NCBI GenBank assembly: GCA_051011595.1
Contig: JBPCTQ010000094.1
Location: 1 to 18,803, forward strand
DNA length: 18,803 nucleotides
Reading direction: 5' to 3'
Source: JAOUEE01 sp051011595
GTDB lineage: Bacteria > Actinomycetota > Acidimicrobiia > Acidimicrobiales > SHLQ01
Made by a program: the position numbers and the translations under genes. Under the pieces are notes generated by a model. That model saw only the letters and a program-made list of their open reading frames with translations. It did no database searches and was not told where the DNA came from. Shown piece after piece: positions 7,343-15,434 of the stretch (positions are counted from its first letter, which is position 1; each line of letters begins with the position of its first letter).

Positions 7343-8157
7343 CACCCGCTCCGTTGCCAGTACACGCCGGCCCAGTCGATCTCGATCATCTCGTCGTCGA
7401 TCGCGTGGGCGGCCCGGTAGTCGTCGACCGCAGCCCGGCATCCGTCCCAGGCCAGGTAGTCGTCGACGATCACGTAGCCGCCCGTGGACACCTTGGGATA
7501 CAAGGCAGTCAGCGCATCCATCGTCGACTGGTACAGGTCACCGTCGAGGCGAAGCAGGGCCACCTCTTCGATCGGCGCGCTGGGCAGAGTGTCCTCGAAC
7601 CAGCCCTCCAGGAACCGCACCTGGTCGTCGAGCAGTCCGTACCGTTCGAAATTGGCTCGAACTTCGTCGGCCGAGACCGCCAGGGCACCGATACCGGAGA
7701 AGTCGATGCCTTCGTCGGCGGGGTAGCGGTCGGCGTCGGGCGCCGGTATGCCGCGGAACGAATCGGCCACCCACACAGTGCGGTCGGTGTCGCCGACGGC
7801 AGCCAGAATCCCGCGCAGCAGGATGCAGACACCACCTCGCCACACGCCGGTCTCGACGAAGTCGCCGCCCACACCCTCGGCGAGCACCTGGCGAGCACAG
7901 TGGGCCACGTTGTGCAGTCGGGCTCGACCCACCATGGTCTCAGCCGTCGGGGGCCAGTCGTGGCCGACGGCTCGAATCTCGGGATCGGCCGCCGCTTCGA
8001 CGAGGCGCCAACCTCGTGGCCGGAGGGTGGCCAACAGCTCTTCGCGGTCGCCCGGCCAGGCGTCCAGATCGACGTCGCGCACCTCCTGATCGAGGAAGAG
8101 CTCCCGGGTGAGACACCCCATCAGCAGGTCGATGTAGCGGTCGGCGGCCCCGGTCAT
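7342..8157 (-). CDS. TylF/MycF-family O-methyltransferase
   Basis: About 271 residues, the normal size for the macrocin O-methyltransferase (TylF) family. Signature segments are AETMVGRARLHN, the SAM-binding GGDFVETGVWRGGVCI, VWVADSFRGIP, and LLRLDGDLYQSTMDAL followed by YPKVSTGGYVIVDDY. In TylF/MycF the DGDxYxST and DDY acidic residues bind Mg2+ and orient a sugar hydroxyl; both are intact here. Characterised members methylate deoxysugar hydroxyls on macrolides, and other members act on surface glycans or peptides. The start is ambiguous: ATG 8157 has AGGA upstream at a usable distance, while ATG 8166 is almost in contact with it. It is the first gene of a three-gene operon with a second methyltransferase and an exported SGNH protein, and diverges from the ligase gene at 8234. 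Confidence 0.88.
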   Translation of the reverse strand: MTGAADRYIDLLMGCLTRELFLDQEVRDVDLDAWPGDREELLATLRPRGWRLVEAAADPEIRAVGHDWPPTAETMVGRARLHNVAHCARQVLAEGVGGDFVETGVWRGGVCILLRGILAAVGDTDRTVWVADSFRGIPAPDADRYPADEGIDFSGIGALAVSADEVRANFERYGLLDDQVRFLEGWFEDTLPSAPIEEVALLRLDGDLYQSTMDALTALYPKVSTGGYVIVDDYLAWDGCRAAVDDYRAAHAIDDEMIEIDWAGVYWQRSG

Positions 8158-8221
8158 GGCGGTCATCCTGCCTGGTCCACGAGGCGATGGCACCGCGAGG
8201 GGGTTGCGGTGGGCGGTGATC

Positions 8222-8227
8222 TACGGT
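8222..8227 (+). promoter_or_regulatory. Candidate -10 box (leaderless) of the ligase gene
   Basis: TACGGT matches TAnnnT and ends 6 bases before the ATG at 8234, so transcription would start at or next to the start codon. No -35 match is seen at 17 bases, and no ribosome-binding site lies before the ATG. Both facts fit a leaderless actinobacterial mRNA. Confidence 0.35.
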
Positions 8228-8233
8228 GTCTCG

Positions 8234-9724
8234 ATGCTGCTGCACGAGGTGCTGACGGAGGCACCGGCTGATGGCGTGGGTCTCATCGACGGCGACCGGA
8301 CCTGGACATTCGCCGAGCTGCACGAGGCGGCTCGCGTCCTGGCCGGGCGGGTGGGGGCCGTCACTGAACCCGGCGATCGTGTGGCGGTCATCGGGGCCAA
8401 CGTGGGGGAGTACGTGGCGGCCCTCTACGGCGTGCCGATGGGTGGACGGCTGTTGACGTTGCTCAATCAGCGTCTGTCGCCGGCCGAGCTCGTCGATCAG
8501 TTGTCCGACAGCGGGGCGACGGCGATCGTGGGTGATCCGCTGCTGATCGACGAGATCTGGTCTCGCCGACCGGCGTCGCTGGTCGAACGTCTGGCGTGGG
8601 CCGACTGCCACTCCGGTGGTGCGGATCCGGCCGGACCCGGCAGCGAGGGGCACGCCGCCGAGGTGGCGTGGCTGATCTTCACGAGCGGCACCACCGGCCG
8701 GGCCAAGGGAGCAATGCTCACCCATGCCGGCCTGCTGGCAGCGGCCGACGCGGCGGCAGGGGCCCGGGCCGTGGCCGCCGACGAGGTGTACCTGTACAGC
8801 TTTCCGTTGTGTCACGTGGCGGCCTACAACGTGTTGATCCAGCACCGTGCCGCCCGGCCGGTGGTGCTGATTCCGGGATTCGACCCGGTTCGATTCATGG
8901 CCGAGGTCGAACGCCACGGTGTCACCGCCACGTCGCTGGCTCCCACGATGATGACGATGTTGTTGGAACACCCGAACTTCGACGCGGCCCGGCTGCACAC
9001 CCTGCGCCGAATCGGCTACGGCGCATCGCCGATCCCCGAGGCCTTGCTTCGTCGCCTGGACCACGAGCTGCCGGCCGTCGACTTGTCCCAGGGCTACGGG
9101 ATGACCGAGTTGTCGGGCAACGCCGTGTACCTCGACGCCGACGATCATCGGCGGGCGCTCACCGAGGCCCCTCACCTCCTGCGGGCCGCGGGCCGACCGG
9201 CACCGGGCGTCGAGGTTCGCCTGGCCGACGACGGTGAGATCTGCGTTCGTGCCGCCCAGGTGATGGCGGGGTACTGGGGACGCCCCGAGGTCACCGCGGA
9301 CGTGTTGGTCGATGGCTGGTTGCACACGGGTGATGTGGGTCGCCTCGACGAAGATGGCTACCTCTACGTGGTCGACCGCAAGAAGGACATCATCGTCACG
9401 GGTGGTGAGAACGTGGCTTCTCGTGAGGTGGCCGACGTGGTCTTCGCCCATCCCGACGTCGTCGAAGCGGCGGTGGTCGGTGTACCCGACGAGCAGTGGG
9501 GCGAAGCCGTCTGTGCGGTGGTGGTGGGTCGTAACGGCGCCACCGTCGACGCCGAGTCGGTCGTGGCGCATTGCCGCCGCCACCTGGCCGGCTTCAAGAA
9601 ACCCCGCTTCGTATTCCAGATCGACGAACTGCCCAAGAACGCGGGCGGCAAGATCCTCAATCGGGTGGTGCGGGACTGGGCCGTCGACCAGGTGGCTCTG
9701 GCCCGTCCGCTCGGCCAGGATTGA
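8234..9724 (+). CDS. Acyl-CoA synthetase / AMP-dependent ligase (ANL superfamily)
   Basis: 496 residues. This adenylate-forming enzyme couples a carboxylic acid to ATP, then usually to CoA. ANL core motifs are in order: the ATP-binding loop FTSGTTGRAKGAM, SLAPTMMTMLLEHP, YGMTELSGN (motif A5 with the catalytic Glu), GWLHTGDVGRLDEDGYLYVVDRKKD (A7-A8, split here by eye as GDVGRLDEDGY and DRKKD), and the C-terminal A10 lysine in KNAGGKILNR (Lys473). All catalytic positions look intact. The overall type resembles medium- or long-chain acyl-CoA synthetases, but the acyl pocket cannot be read reliably. The start was set at ATG 8234 (MLLHEVL), because the upstream in-frame region reads through the divergent promoter. 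The DinB-MOSC gene follows after 3 bases, implying cotranscription. Confidence 0.92.
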   Translation: MLLHEVLTEAPADGVGLIDGDRTWTFAELHEAARVLAGRVGAVTEPGDRVAVIGANVGEYVAALYGVPMGGRLLTLLNQRLSPAELVDQLSDSGATAIVGDPLLIDEIWSRRPASLVERLAWADCHSGGADPAGPGSEGHAAEVAWLIFTSGTTGRAKGAMLTHAGLLAAADAAAGARAVAADEVYLYSFPLCHVAAYNVLIQHRAARPVVLIPGFDPVRFMAEVERHGVTATSLAPTMMTMLLEHPNFDAARLHTLRRIGYGASPIPEALLRRLDHELPAVDLSQGYGMTELSGNAVYLDADDHRRALTEAPHLLRAAGRPAPGVEVRLADDGEICVRAAQVMAGYWGRPEVTADVLVDGWLHTGDVGRLDEDGYLYVVDRKKDIIVTGGENVASREVADVVFAHPDVVEAAVVGVPDEQWGEAVCAVVVGRNGATVDAESVVAHCRRHLAGFKKPRFVFQIDELPKNAGGKILNRVVRDWAVDQVALARPLGQD

Positions 9725-9727
9725 TCC

Positions 9728-10717
9728 GTGCAGGAGACCGAACAGTGTGACCAGTGTGGCTTCGACAGCACCGGCTGGACCCGACAAGACCTCACCCATG
9801 CCTTCAGCTACATCGCGGCTCGGGCGGTGTACACGATGGAAGACCTCGACTCCGCGGCGGTTGCCACCCGTCCCGATCCCGAGACCTGGTCGATGCTCGA
9901 GTACCTCGACCACGTGCGAGATGTGGTGTGGGGTCACCGCTTCATCGTCGACATCGCCCGGCAACAGCCCGACATCGATCTGGGCACACCGGACTCACCC
10001 GAGTTCGCCCCCGAGCCGGCCGATCTGGATCGGCGCGCCGTGGTCGACGCACTGGTCACGGAGTGCCTGGCGTTCGAGGCCCAGTTGGAGGGTCTGGTCG
10101 ACGACGATTGGGACCGCACCGTCACCATCGGTGGTGGCCCGGTATCGGTGAACGGTGCGGTGGCCCACGCCATGCACGACGCCACCCACCACATGCACGA
10201 TCTGGGGCGAATCCGAGTCGCGCTCGGTCATGGCGCGTCGGGCCGCGGAACCGTCGACCAGTTGAACGTGTCCACCGGTGGTGTCCCCAAGTCAGCCATG
10301 GTCGGCGCGGCCACCATCGACGCGGCCGGAGTGGTGGGCGACACCCAACGCAACCGACGCCATCACGGGCGCCCGTTCCAGGCACTGTGTCTGTGGAGCA
10401 GCGACGTCATCGGCTCCCTCGCGGCCGAGGGACATCCGGTCGCCGCCGGTTCGGCCGGCGAGAACATCACCATCAGTGGGCTCGATTGGTCATCGGTGCG
10501 GCCGGGTACGGTCCTCGATGTGGGGCTGGTGCGCTGTGAGGTCACGTCCTACGCGGTTCCCTGTGGCCACAACAACCAGTGGTTCGCCGACGGCAACAGT
10601 CAACGCATCCGCCACGAAGAGCACCCCGGCTGGAGCCGTCTCTACGCATCGGTCCTGCGGTCCGGAACCATCGACGTGGGTGACACCGTGGTGGTCGAAC
10701 CCGGCGACGCGGTCTAG
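9728..10717 (+). CDS. DinB-like domain fused to MOSC domain
   Basis: 329 residues. The N-terminus has a CxxC pair (Cys7, Cys10, CDQCGFD). Residues ~18-165 look like a DinB/DUF664 four-helix bundle: TWSMLEYLDHVRDV with His62, then HAMHDATHHMHDLGRI with His150 and His154 in the metal-binding positions. DinB-fold proteins include mycothiol- or bacillithiol-dependent transferases. Residues ~175-329 match a MOSC domain, the C-terminal fold of molybdenum cofactor sulfurases and YiiM/YuaD proteins: DQLNVSTGGVPKSAM, GENITISGLDW, VPCGHNNQWF with the cofactor-type Cys279, and HPGWSRLYASVL. The GTG start is preceded by AGGA at 9717-9720, at the end of the ligase gene, 3 bases after its stop, so the pair is likely coupled. 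Whether the two domains act on one substrate is unknown. Confidence 0.85.
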   Translation: MQETEQCDQCGFDSTGWTRQDLTHAFSYIAARAVYTMEDLDSAAVATRPDPETWSMLEYLDHVRDVVWGHRFIVDIARQQPDIDLGTPDSPEFAPEPADLDRRAVVDALVTECLAFEAQLEGLVDDDWDRTVTIGGGPVSVNGAVAHAMHDATHHMHDLGRIRVALGHGASGRGTVDQLNVSTGGVPKSAMVGAATIDAAGVVGDTQRNRRHHGRPFQALCLWSSDVIGSLAAEGHPVAAGSAGENITISGLDWSSVRPGTVLDVGLVRCEVTSYAVPCGHNNQWFADGNSQRIRHEEHPGWSRLYASVLRSGTIDVGDTVVVEPGDAV

Positions 10718-10755
10718 AACGGAACCGGTCGGCCGCTCCGGTGGTGTACGCGCCG

Positions 10756-11460
10756 ATGAAAACGACGGTGCTCACGATCGATGTCGAGGGGGACTGGGGC
10801 GGTTCGAGCACCCGGGGAGTCGACGAGGTATTACCCCGCTTGGTGACCCGACTGGGACGAGCCGGGGTTGCCGCCACCTTCTTCGTGGTGGGCGACCTGA
10901 TCGACGCGGTGGCGCCTCACCTGCGGGGCACTGACCATGAGGTGGGTTCACACTCGATGACCCATCGTCGGCTGGGTGGCCTCGACGACCACCAGCAGCG
11001 GTGGGAGATGACGGCGTCGAGGGCGGCGATCGAGGCGGCCGGATTCGACGTGCGCGGATTTCGGGCCCCCTATCTGGCGCCCACTGAAGCGACCGGCTCG
11101 CAGCTCGCCGAGGCCGGCTACTGCTACGACGCCTCGGCCGGCCGCCTTCATCCGTTCCGGCGATCGGCCGGCGCGGGCACCGGTGCGGCAGTGTCCGTTG
11201 GGTCGTTGCGGGGCGGGCTCCCGTTCACCTTCACCTGGCTGCGCATGATCGGCGCCCGGTCCCGCCACCTGCTGCCCGACCGGGGTGTGGTGTTGTGCCA
11301 TCTTCACGACTTCCTCGACCGGGGGCATGGTTGGTCGGCGCTGCCGAGCCCCGTTCGCCGTGTGCACGCCCGCAACAGCGGTGCACCGGCATGGGTGCTG
11401 CTCGACGGCATGCTCGACGACCCCGCCCGCCGCTTCACCACGGCCGGAGCGCTGGTGTGA
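10756..11460 (+). CDS. Polysaccharide deacetylase family protein (NodB homology)
   Basis: 234 residues from ATG 10756. The NodB/CE4 fold removes N- or O-acetyl groups from glycans using a metal ion. Motif 1 is TIDVEGDW (Asp9, with Glu11 where many members have Asp), motif 2 is HSMTHRRL (metal ligands His66 and His70), motif 3 is RGFRAPYL, and a late VVLCHLHDF could supply the catalytic histidine. The protein has no signal peptide and is short, so it is either cytoplasmic or acts on a lipid-linked or nucleotide-linked sugar rather than wall polymer. GTG codons at 10741 and 10744 are possible earlier starts. The TGA overlaps the GTG of the next gene (GTGA at 11457-11460), which places the deacetylase in one unit with the mutase-like flavoprotein. 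Confidence 0.88.
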   Translation: MKTTVLTIDVEGDWGGSSTRGVDEVLPRLVTRLGRAGVAATFFVVGDLIDAVAPHLRGTDHEVGSHSMTHRRLGGLDDHQQRWEMTASRAAIEAAGFDVRGFRAPYLAPTEATGSQLAEAGYCYDASAGRLHPFRRSAGAGTGAAVSVGSLRGGLPFTFTWLRMIGARSRHLLPDRGVVLCHLHDFLDRGHGWSALPSPVRRVHARNSGAPAWVLLDGMLDDPARRFTTAGALV

Positions 11461-12902
11461 GCACCCCACCCGATGTGATCGTCGGGGCGGGTCCGGCCGG
11501 CCTCACTGCGGCCTGGGAACTGGTGGCCCGGGGTGTGCGGCCGGTGATCGTCGAAGCCGATCCGGTGTACGTGGGCGGCCTGTCGCGGACGGTCGAACAT
11601 GGCGGCAACCGCTTCGACATCGGTGGCCACCGGTTCTTCACCAAGTCGGCCGAGATCGCCGCCCAGTGGGACGAGATGCTGCCCGGCGAGTTCCTGACCG
11701 TGCCCCGCCTGTCCCGCATCTACTTCGACGGCGCCTTCTATCCGTATCCGGTGCAGATCGGCCCAACCCTTCGCCAGCTGGGTCTTCGGCGTGGGCTTCG
11801 AATCGTCGGATCGTACCTGCGCGCCCGAGTGCGGCCCCGGTCCGAGGTCACCTTCGAGGACTGGGTCGTCAACCGGTTTGGTCACCGGCTGTACGAGCTG
11901 TTCTTCCGGACGTACACCGAAAAGGTTTGGGGCCTCCCTTGTGATGAGATCAGCAAGGACTTCGCCGCCCAACGGATTCGGGGACTGTCACTGTTCGAGC
12001 TGGTCACTGCGGCAGTGCGCCCGCGTCGATCGCGTCCCAAGACGTTGATCGAGCAGTTCCGCTACCCGCGCCTGGGCCCGGGCCAGCTCTGGGAGGCGGT
12101 GGCCGATCAGGTCGTGGGTTCGGGGGCCCGGCTGTTTCGCGACTGGCGGGTGGGTCGAATCGAACACCGCGATGGCCGGGTCGTGGCGGTCGAGTCGACG
12201 AACGGAGAACGGGTGGAGTGTCGTGACCTCTACACCACCATGTCGCTGCGAGACCTGGTGGCGGCCTTGTCGCCGGCGCCACCGGCCGACGTACTGGCTG
12301 CGGCCGCCGGCCTTCGTTTCCGAGACTTCTTGACGGTGGCCGTGGTGGTGAATGACCCCGCGGTCTTTCCCGACACCTGGATCTACATCCACGACCCCGG
12401 GGTGGGCGTCGGTCGCATCCAGAACTATCGGAACTGGAGCACCGCCATGGTCGGCGACGACACCACCACCTGCCTGGGCCTCGAGTACTTCTGCAATCGC
12501 GATGACGGTGTGTGGTCGTTGTCCGACGACGCCCTCGGCAAGACGGCGGTCGAGGAGTTGGCGGTGCTGGGTCTGGTCGACCCCGAGCGATGCCTCGACA
12601 CCACCGTGATTCGTATGGTCGACGCCTATCCCGTCTACGACGAGCACCACCGGGCCAACCGCGACGTGATCAAGCGGTGGCTGGCCGCCAACCTCACCAA
12701 CCTGTATCCCGCCGGGCGGGCGGGACTGCACAACTACAACTCCCAGGACCACGCCATGACCACCGCTTCCATGGCGGTGGCCAACGCCCGGGAGGGAACC
12801 GACCATGACCCGTGGACGGTGAACACCGACCAGGAGTACGCCGAAGCCGGACCCACAGTCGAGCGGCTGGTTGCGCAGCGGCCCGCCGCCCAAGACGCCT
12901 AG
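11457..12902 (+). CDS. FAD-dependent oxidoreductase, UDP-galactopyranose mutase / amine-oxidase-like
   Basis: 481 residues. The FAD-binding Rossmann motif is VIVGAGPAGLTAAWEL (GxGxxG at 10-15), with the ribose-binding acidic residue in VIVEAD. GGHRFFTKS, YFDGAFYPYPVQ and the FRTYTEKVWGLPCDEIS segment are typical of the UDP-galactopyranose mutase/protoporphyrinogen-oxidase-like branch often found in cell-envelope glycan loci. The C-terminal GLHNYNSQDHAMTTASM is the second dinucleotide/FAD-contact region. It probably isomerises or oxidises a nucleotide- or lipid-linked sugar, but the exact reaction is not certain; no gene symbol is assigned because classic glf motifs are not fully matched. It overlaps the deacetylase gene and converges on the membrane protein gene, with both stop codons inside one CTAG (12899-12902). 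Confidence 0.85.
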   Translation: MSTPPDVIVGAGPAGLTAAWELVARGVRPVIVEADPVYVGGLSRTVEHGGNRFDIGGHRFFTKSAEIAAQWDEMLPGEFLTVPRLSRIYFDGAFYPYPVQIGPTLRQLGLRRGLRIVGSYLRARVRPRSEVTFEDWVVNRFGHRLYELFFRTYTEKVWGLPCDEISKDFAAQRIRGLSLFELVTAAVRPRRSRPKTLIEQFRYPRLGPGQLWEAVADQVVGSGARLFRDWRVGRIEHRDGRVVAVESTNGERVECRDLYTTMSLRDLVAALSPAPPADVLAAAAGLRFRDFLTVAVVVNDPAVFPDTWIYIHDPGVGVGRIQNYRNWSTAMVGDDTTTCLGLEYFCNRDDGVWSLSDDALGKTAVEELAVLGLVDPERCLDTTVIRMVDAYPVYDEHHRANRDVIKRWLAANLTNLYPAGRAGLHNYNSQDHAMTTASMAVANAREGTDHDPWTVNTDQEYAEAGPTVERLVAQRPAAQDA

Positions 12903-15301
12903 GTCGTCAGCGGCAGCATGCGTCGGCGCATTGTGAACAAGGTGATACAGGCCCCGGCATAGAGCGCCAGAGCCACCACCAGCACGACCTGGAAGCCGAA
13001 CGCCATCGACAAGATCGTGGACCCGACCGAGCCGATCACCGAGAAGAAGCCGTTGACCGCCCAGCCCCAGGCGACGTACTCGTCGTGGTAATCGGTGGAG
13101 CCGGCCACCGTGCGGAGGCCGAGGGGCATGAACGCACCCAACACCAGCCCCAAGGGGGCCACCGCCGCGAACGCGAACAGCACCCGGACGGTGAGCGACT
13201 GATCGAGGAGCGCTTCGGTCATCGGGTCGAGTCCCCACAGGTAGAACGCGGTGAGCGGGACCAGTGCGCCCAGCAGCACCCATGGGGTGGCCGGGTTCTC
13301 TTCGTAGCGGCTCGACAGAAGTGCACCCAGACCGGTGAACACCAGGATCGAGGCCAGCGTCACGGTGAGTGAATAGGTCGGATAGCCGAGCATCAGGACC
13401 AACTTCTGGATGAGGGTGATCTCATAGAAGATGAACCCCAGACCCAACGCCGCGAAGTACATCATCGACAGCCGCTTGTTGGGGAGGCGGGCCCAGGTCT
13501 CGCGGATGGCGAGGAACGGCAGCAACAAGAACACGGCGGCGAACAAGAACGCCAGACCCAACAGCAACAACAACACCCGCTCACCGAGGCTGTCTTCGGG
13601 ATCGCGCGGGTCGAGTGGTCGGTCGAGGTCGGCCAGCACGTCACGGTACGACGAGAAATGCCAGAAGAACGGCGAGTTGTCGTCGATGGCGTCGATCTCG
13701 TACTCGTACTCGGCGTAGAAGTCGGCCAGTTCGGCGTTGTTGGCGGTGGCGGCAATGGCCACCGGGCCGGTGCCGTCGACGCCAGGGACATGGCGGGCCT
13801 CGGTGCCCTCCACCCGCTCGGTTGCGTCGGCGAACCGGGACAGTTCCTCAGGGGTGAAGGGGGTTCGCTTCACCATGATGGTGGAGAGGGGCAACAACTC
13901 GTCGGCGCTGGTCACCACCAGGATGTGCTGATCCTGCACGGCCGGATCGATACCCAGCTCGGTGAGGGCCTGGCGCGCGGTGGCTACGTACCGGGCCGTG
14001 CGGTTGGGCTTCTCGTCGAACACGAACTCGCCGAACTGCGCCGTGATCACTCCCCGATCAGTGAGGTGCTCGAGGCTCTCGAGGATCATCTCGCTGGTGT
14101 ACAGGTAGCTCTCGCTCAGCACGAAGGCTCCGCTGCTGGCCGCGTTGGAAGCGGAGTAGCTGTCGGGGGCAACGAACCAGATCAGGTCGTAGTCGGCGTC
14201 GGCCCGGGCCAGGAACGAACGGCCGTCGTCGTTCACGTAGTTGACCCCCGGTGCGGTGGCCACGTGGCCCGCGTACTCGGCGAAGCGGTCGGTCACGAGG
14301 TCGTAGGTGACGGGGTTGAGCTCGACGGCATCGATCGACTCGGCCTCGTAGTAGAGCGACGCCAGGATCTCGTGGCCACCGGCGGCACCGATGATCAACT
14401 CGTTCTCGGGCGGTTCACCCAGTACCGCGAACGGGAAGGTCCGCACGTTGCTGTCGAATCGGGTGAGGCCCTCGACGTTGCCGTCGAACTCATAGATGGC
14501 ACTGCCGAACAAACCGTCGTGGTACAGGCTCAAGAAACCGGGGCGTTCCTCTTGGACGTCGACCCGGAAGACGGGTCCCCATTCCGAGTACACGGCATCG
14601 GTGGCCACCGTTTTGGTGTCGTCGACCCTGGGGTCGGGTAACGAGTCCGGAGCCACCGCCCCCAGCACGAGTGCCAGGGTGAGCACCACGCCGGCTGCGG
14701 CGGCCAGTGGACTGAGTCGACGGGCCACGAGCACCCCGGTGGCCGCCAGGATGGCACCGGCGGCAAAGATGGTGCCGACGGGACCGACCCGCCCGAGCAT
14801 CGCCACCACCACGAAACAGGCCAGGCCGGCACCGAGTAGATCGGCGAAGTAGAGCCGAGCGATGTTGTCGGGTGACCGGCCCAGCAGCGACGCCAACATG
14901 ATGCCGATCGAGACGAAGGTGGCGAACAGGGCGAAGCAGAGCACGATCAGCTTGCCCAGGTTGTAGAAGGACGCGCCCGTCCAATAGTCCCAGATGACCG
15001 TGGTGTTGACCGGTAGGCGGGCCACCACCACGTAGCCGACCGCCACCGTGATCGCCCCGAACAGACAACCGAGCATCAGCAGCCGTTCGAGGGTCATCGC
15101 CTTGATCCGAGACGAGACGGTGACGAACACGCCGCCGCTGCCGATGCCGAGCAAGGCCAGTCCCAGGACCAGGAAGGTCCAGTAGTAGTACAGCTTGAAC
15201 GAGATGATGCGCGTGTAGCTGATCTCGAGCAGCAACGCGGCGAAGCTGATCAGCGCGATCTCGAGGTAGTACGGGCGGGGGGAAGGGGAGGCGGTGGTCA
15301 T
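12899..15301 (-). CDS. Polytopic membrane protein with central spermidine-synthase-like domain
   Basis: 800 residues. The N-terminal ~230 form a hydrophobic block of about seven predicted helices (for example YLEIALISFAALLLEIS and FLVLGLALLGIGSGG). The middle part (about 270-480) is a Rossmann methyltransferase fold of the spermidine-synthase type: ELIIGAAGGHEILASLYY (motif I, about 300-317), DAVELNPVTYDLV (about 323-335, acidic residue plus N-P), NYVNDDGRSFLA and YDLIWFVAPDS. Residues from about 570 onward are a second hydrophobic block of several helices. This architecture is known among multi-spanning spermidine-synthase-like proteins of unknown substrate. The glycine motif is GAAGG rather than GGGDG, so classic aminopropyl transfer is doubtful. 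The start is ATG 15301; ACCGTA at 15323-15328 (TACGGT on the minus strand) is a weak -10 candidate. Confidence 0.83.
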   Translation of the reverse strand: MTTASPSPRPYYLEIALISFAALLLEISYTRIISFKLYYYWTFLVLGLALLGIGSGGVFVTVSSRIKAMTLERLLMLGCLFGAITVAVGYVVVARLPVNTTVIWDYWTGASFYNLGKLIVLCFALFATFVSIGIMLASLLGRSPDNIARLYFADLLGAGLACFVVVAMLGRVGPVGTIFAAGAILAATGVLVARRLSPLAAAAGVVLTLALVLGAVAPDSLPDPRVDDTKTVATDAVYSEWGPVFRVDVQEERPGFLSLYHDGLFGSAIYEFDGNVEGLTRFDSNVRTFPFAVLGEPPENELIIGAAGGHEILASLYYEAESIDAVELNPVTYDLVTDRFAEYAGHVATAPGVNYVNDDGRSFLARADADYDLIWFVAPDSYSASNAASSGAFVLSESYLYTSEMILESLEHLTDRGVITAQFGEFVFDEKPNRTARYVATARQALTELGIDPAVQDQHILVVTSADELLPLSTIMVKRTPFTPEELSRFADATERVEGTEARHVPGVDGTGPVAIAATANNAELADFYAEYEYEIDAIDDNSPFFWHFSSYRDVLADLDRPLDPRDPEDSLGERVLLLLLGLAFLFAAVFLLLPFLAIRETWARLPNKRLSMMYFAALGLGFIFYEITLIQKLVLMLGYPTYSLTVTLASILVFTGLGALLSSRYEENPATPWVLLGALVPLTAFYLWGLDPMTEALLDQSLTVRVLFAFAAVAPLGLVLGAFMPLGLRTVAGSTDYHDEYVAWGWAVNGFFSVIGSVGSTILSMAFGFQVVLVVALALYAGACITLFTMRRRMLPLTT

Positions 15302-15395
15302 GGCAGAGGCGGAATCTCCGGAACCGTAGCCGTGGCGGCCCCGATAGCGGGCGACCGGCTGCCGGTTCGGCACGGGCCGGTGCGGCCCGGCAAAG

Positions 15396-15401
15396 TACAG
15401 T
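15396..15401 (+). promoter_or_regulatory. -10 box of the amidohydrolase gene
   Basis: TACAGT fits TAnnnT and sits 33 bases before the chosen GTG start at 15435, so transcription would start near 15408. No clear -35 box is seen 17 bases upstream, as is common for regulated actinobacterial promoters. Its last T is also the first base of the operator described at 15402-15413. Confidence 0.5.
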
Positions 15402-15413
15402 AGAACCGGTTCT
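15402..15413. promoter_or_regulatory. Perfect 12-bp palindrome, KstR-like operator candidate
   Basis: AGAACCGGTTCT is exactly self-complementary and lies between the -10 box and the start codon, over the expected transcription start. With the flanking T at 15401 it matches 7 of the 8 fixed bases of the mycobacterial KstR motif TnnAACnnGTTnnA (from memory); only the last A is T. A TetR-family repressor of lipid or steroid degradation is the implied regulator. No kstR-like gene linked to it is visible, and the TetR at 5223 is not assigned to it. Confidence 0.5.
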
Positions 15414-15434
15414 TCTCAGACGATGGAGTACGCC

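Noticed and set aside
7940..9964. Very long minus-strand open frame opposite the ligase gene
   Set aside because: It is His/Arg/Gly-rich low-complexity translation, and the plus strand carries full ANL motifs.
10722..10730. GAACCGGTC before the deacetylase, similar to the 15402 palindrome
   Set aside because: Only ACCGGT is symmetric and the AACnnGTT core is broken, so it does not support a shared operator.
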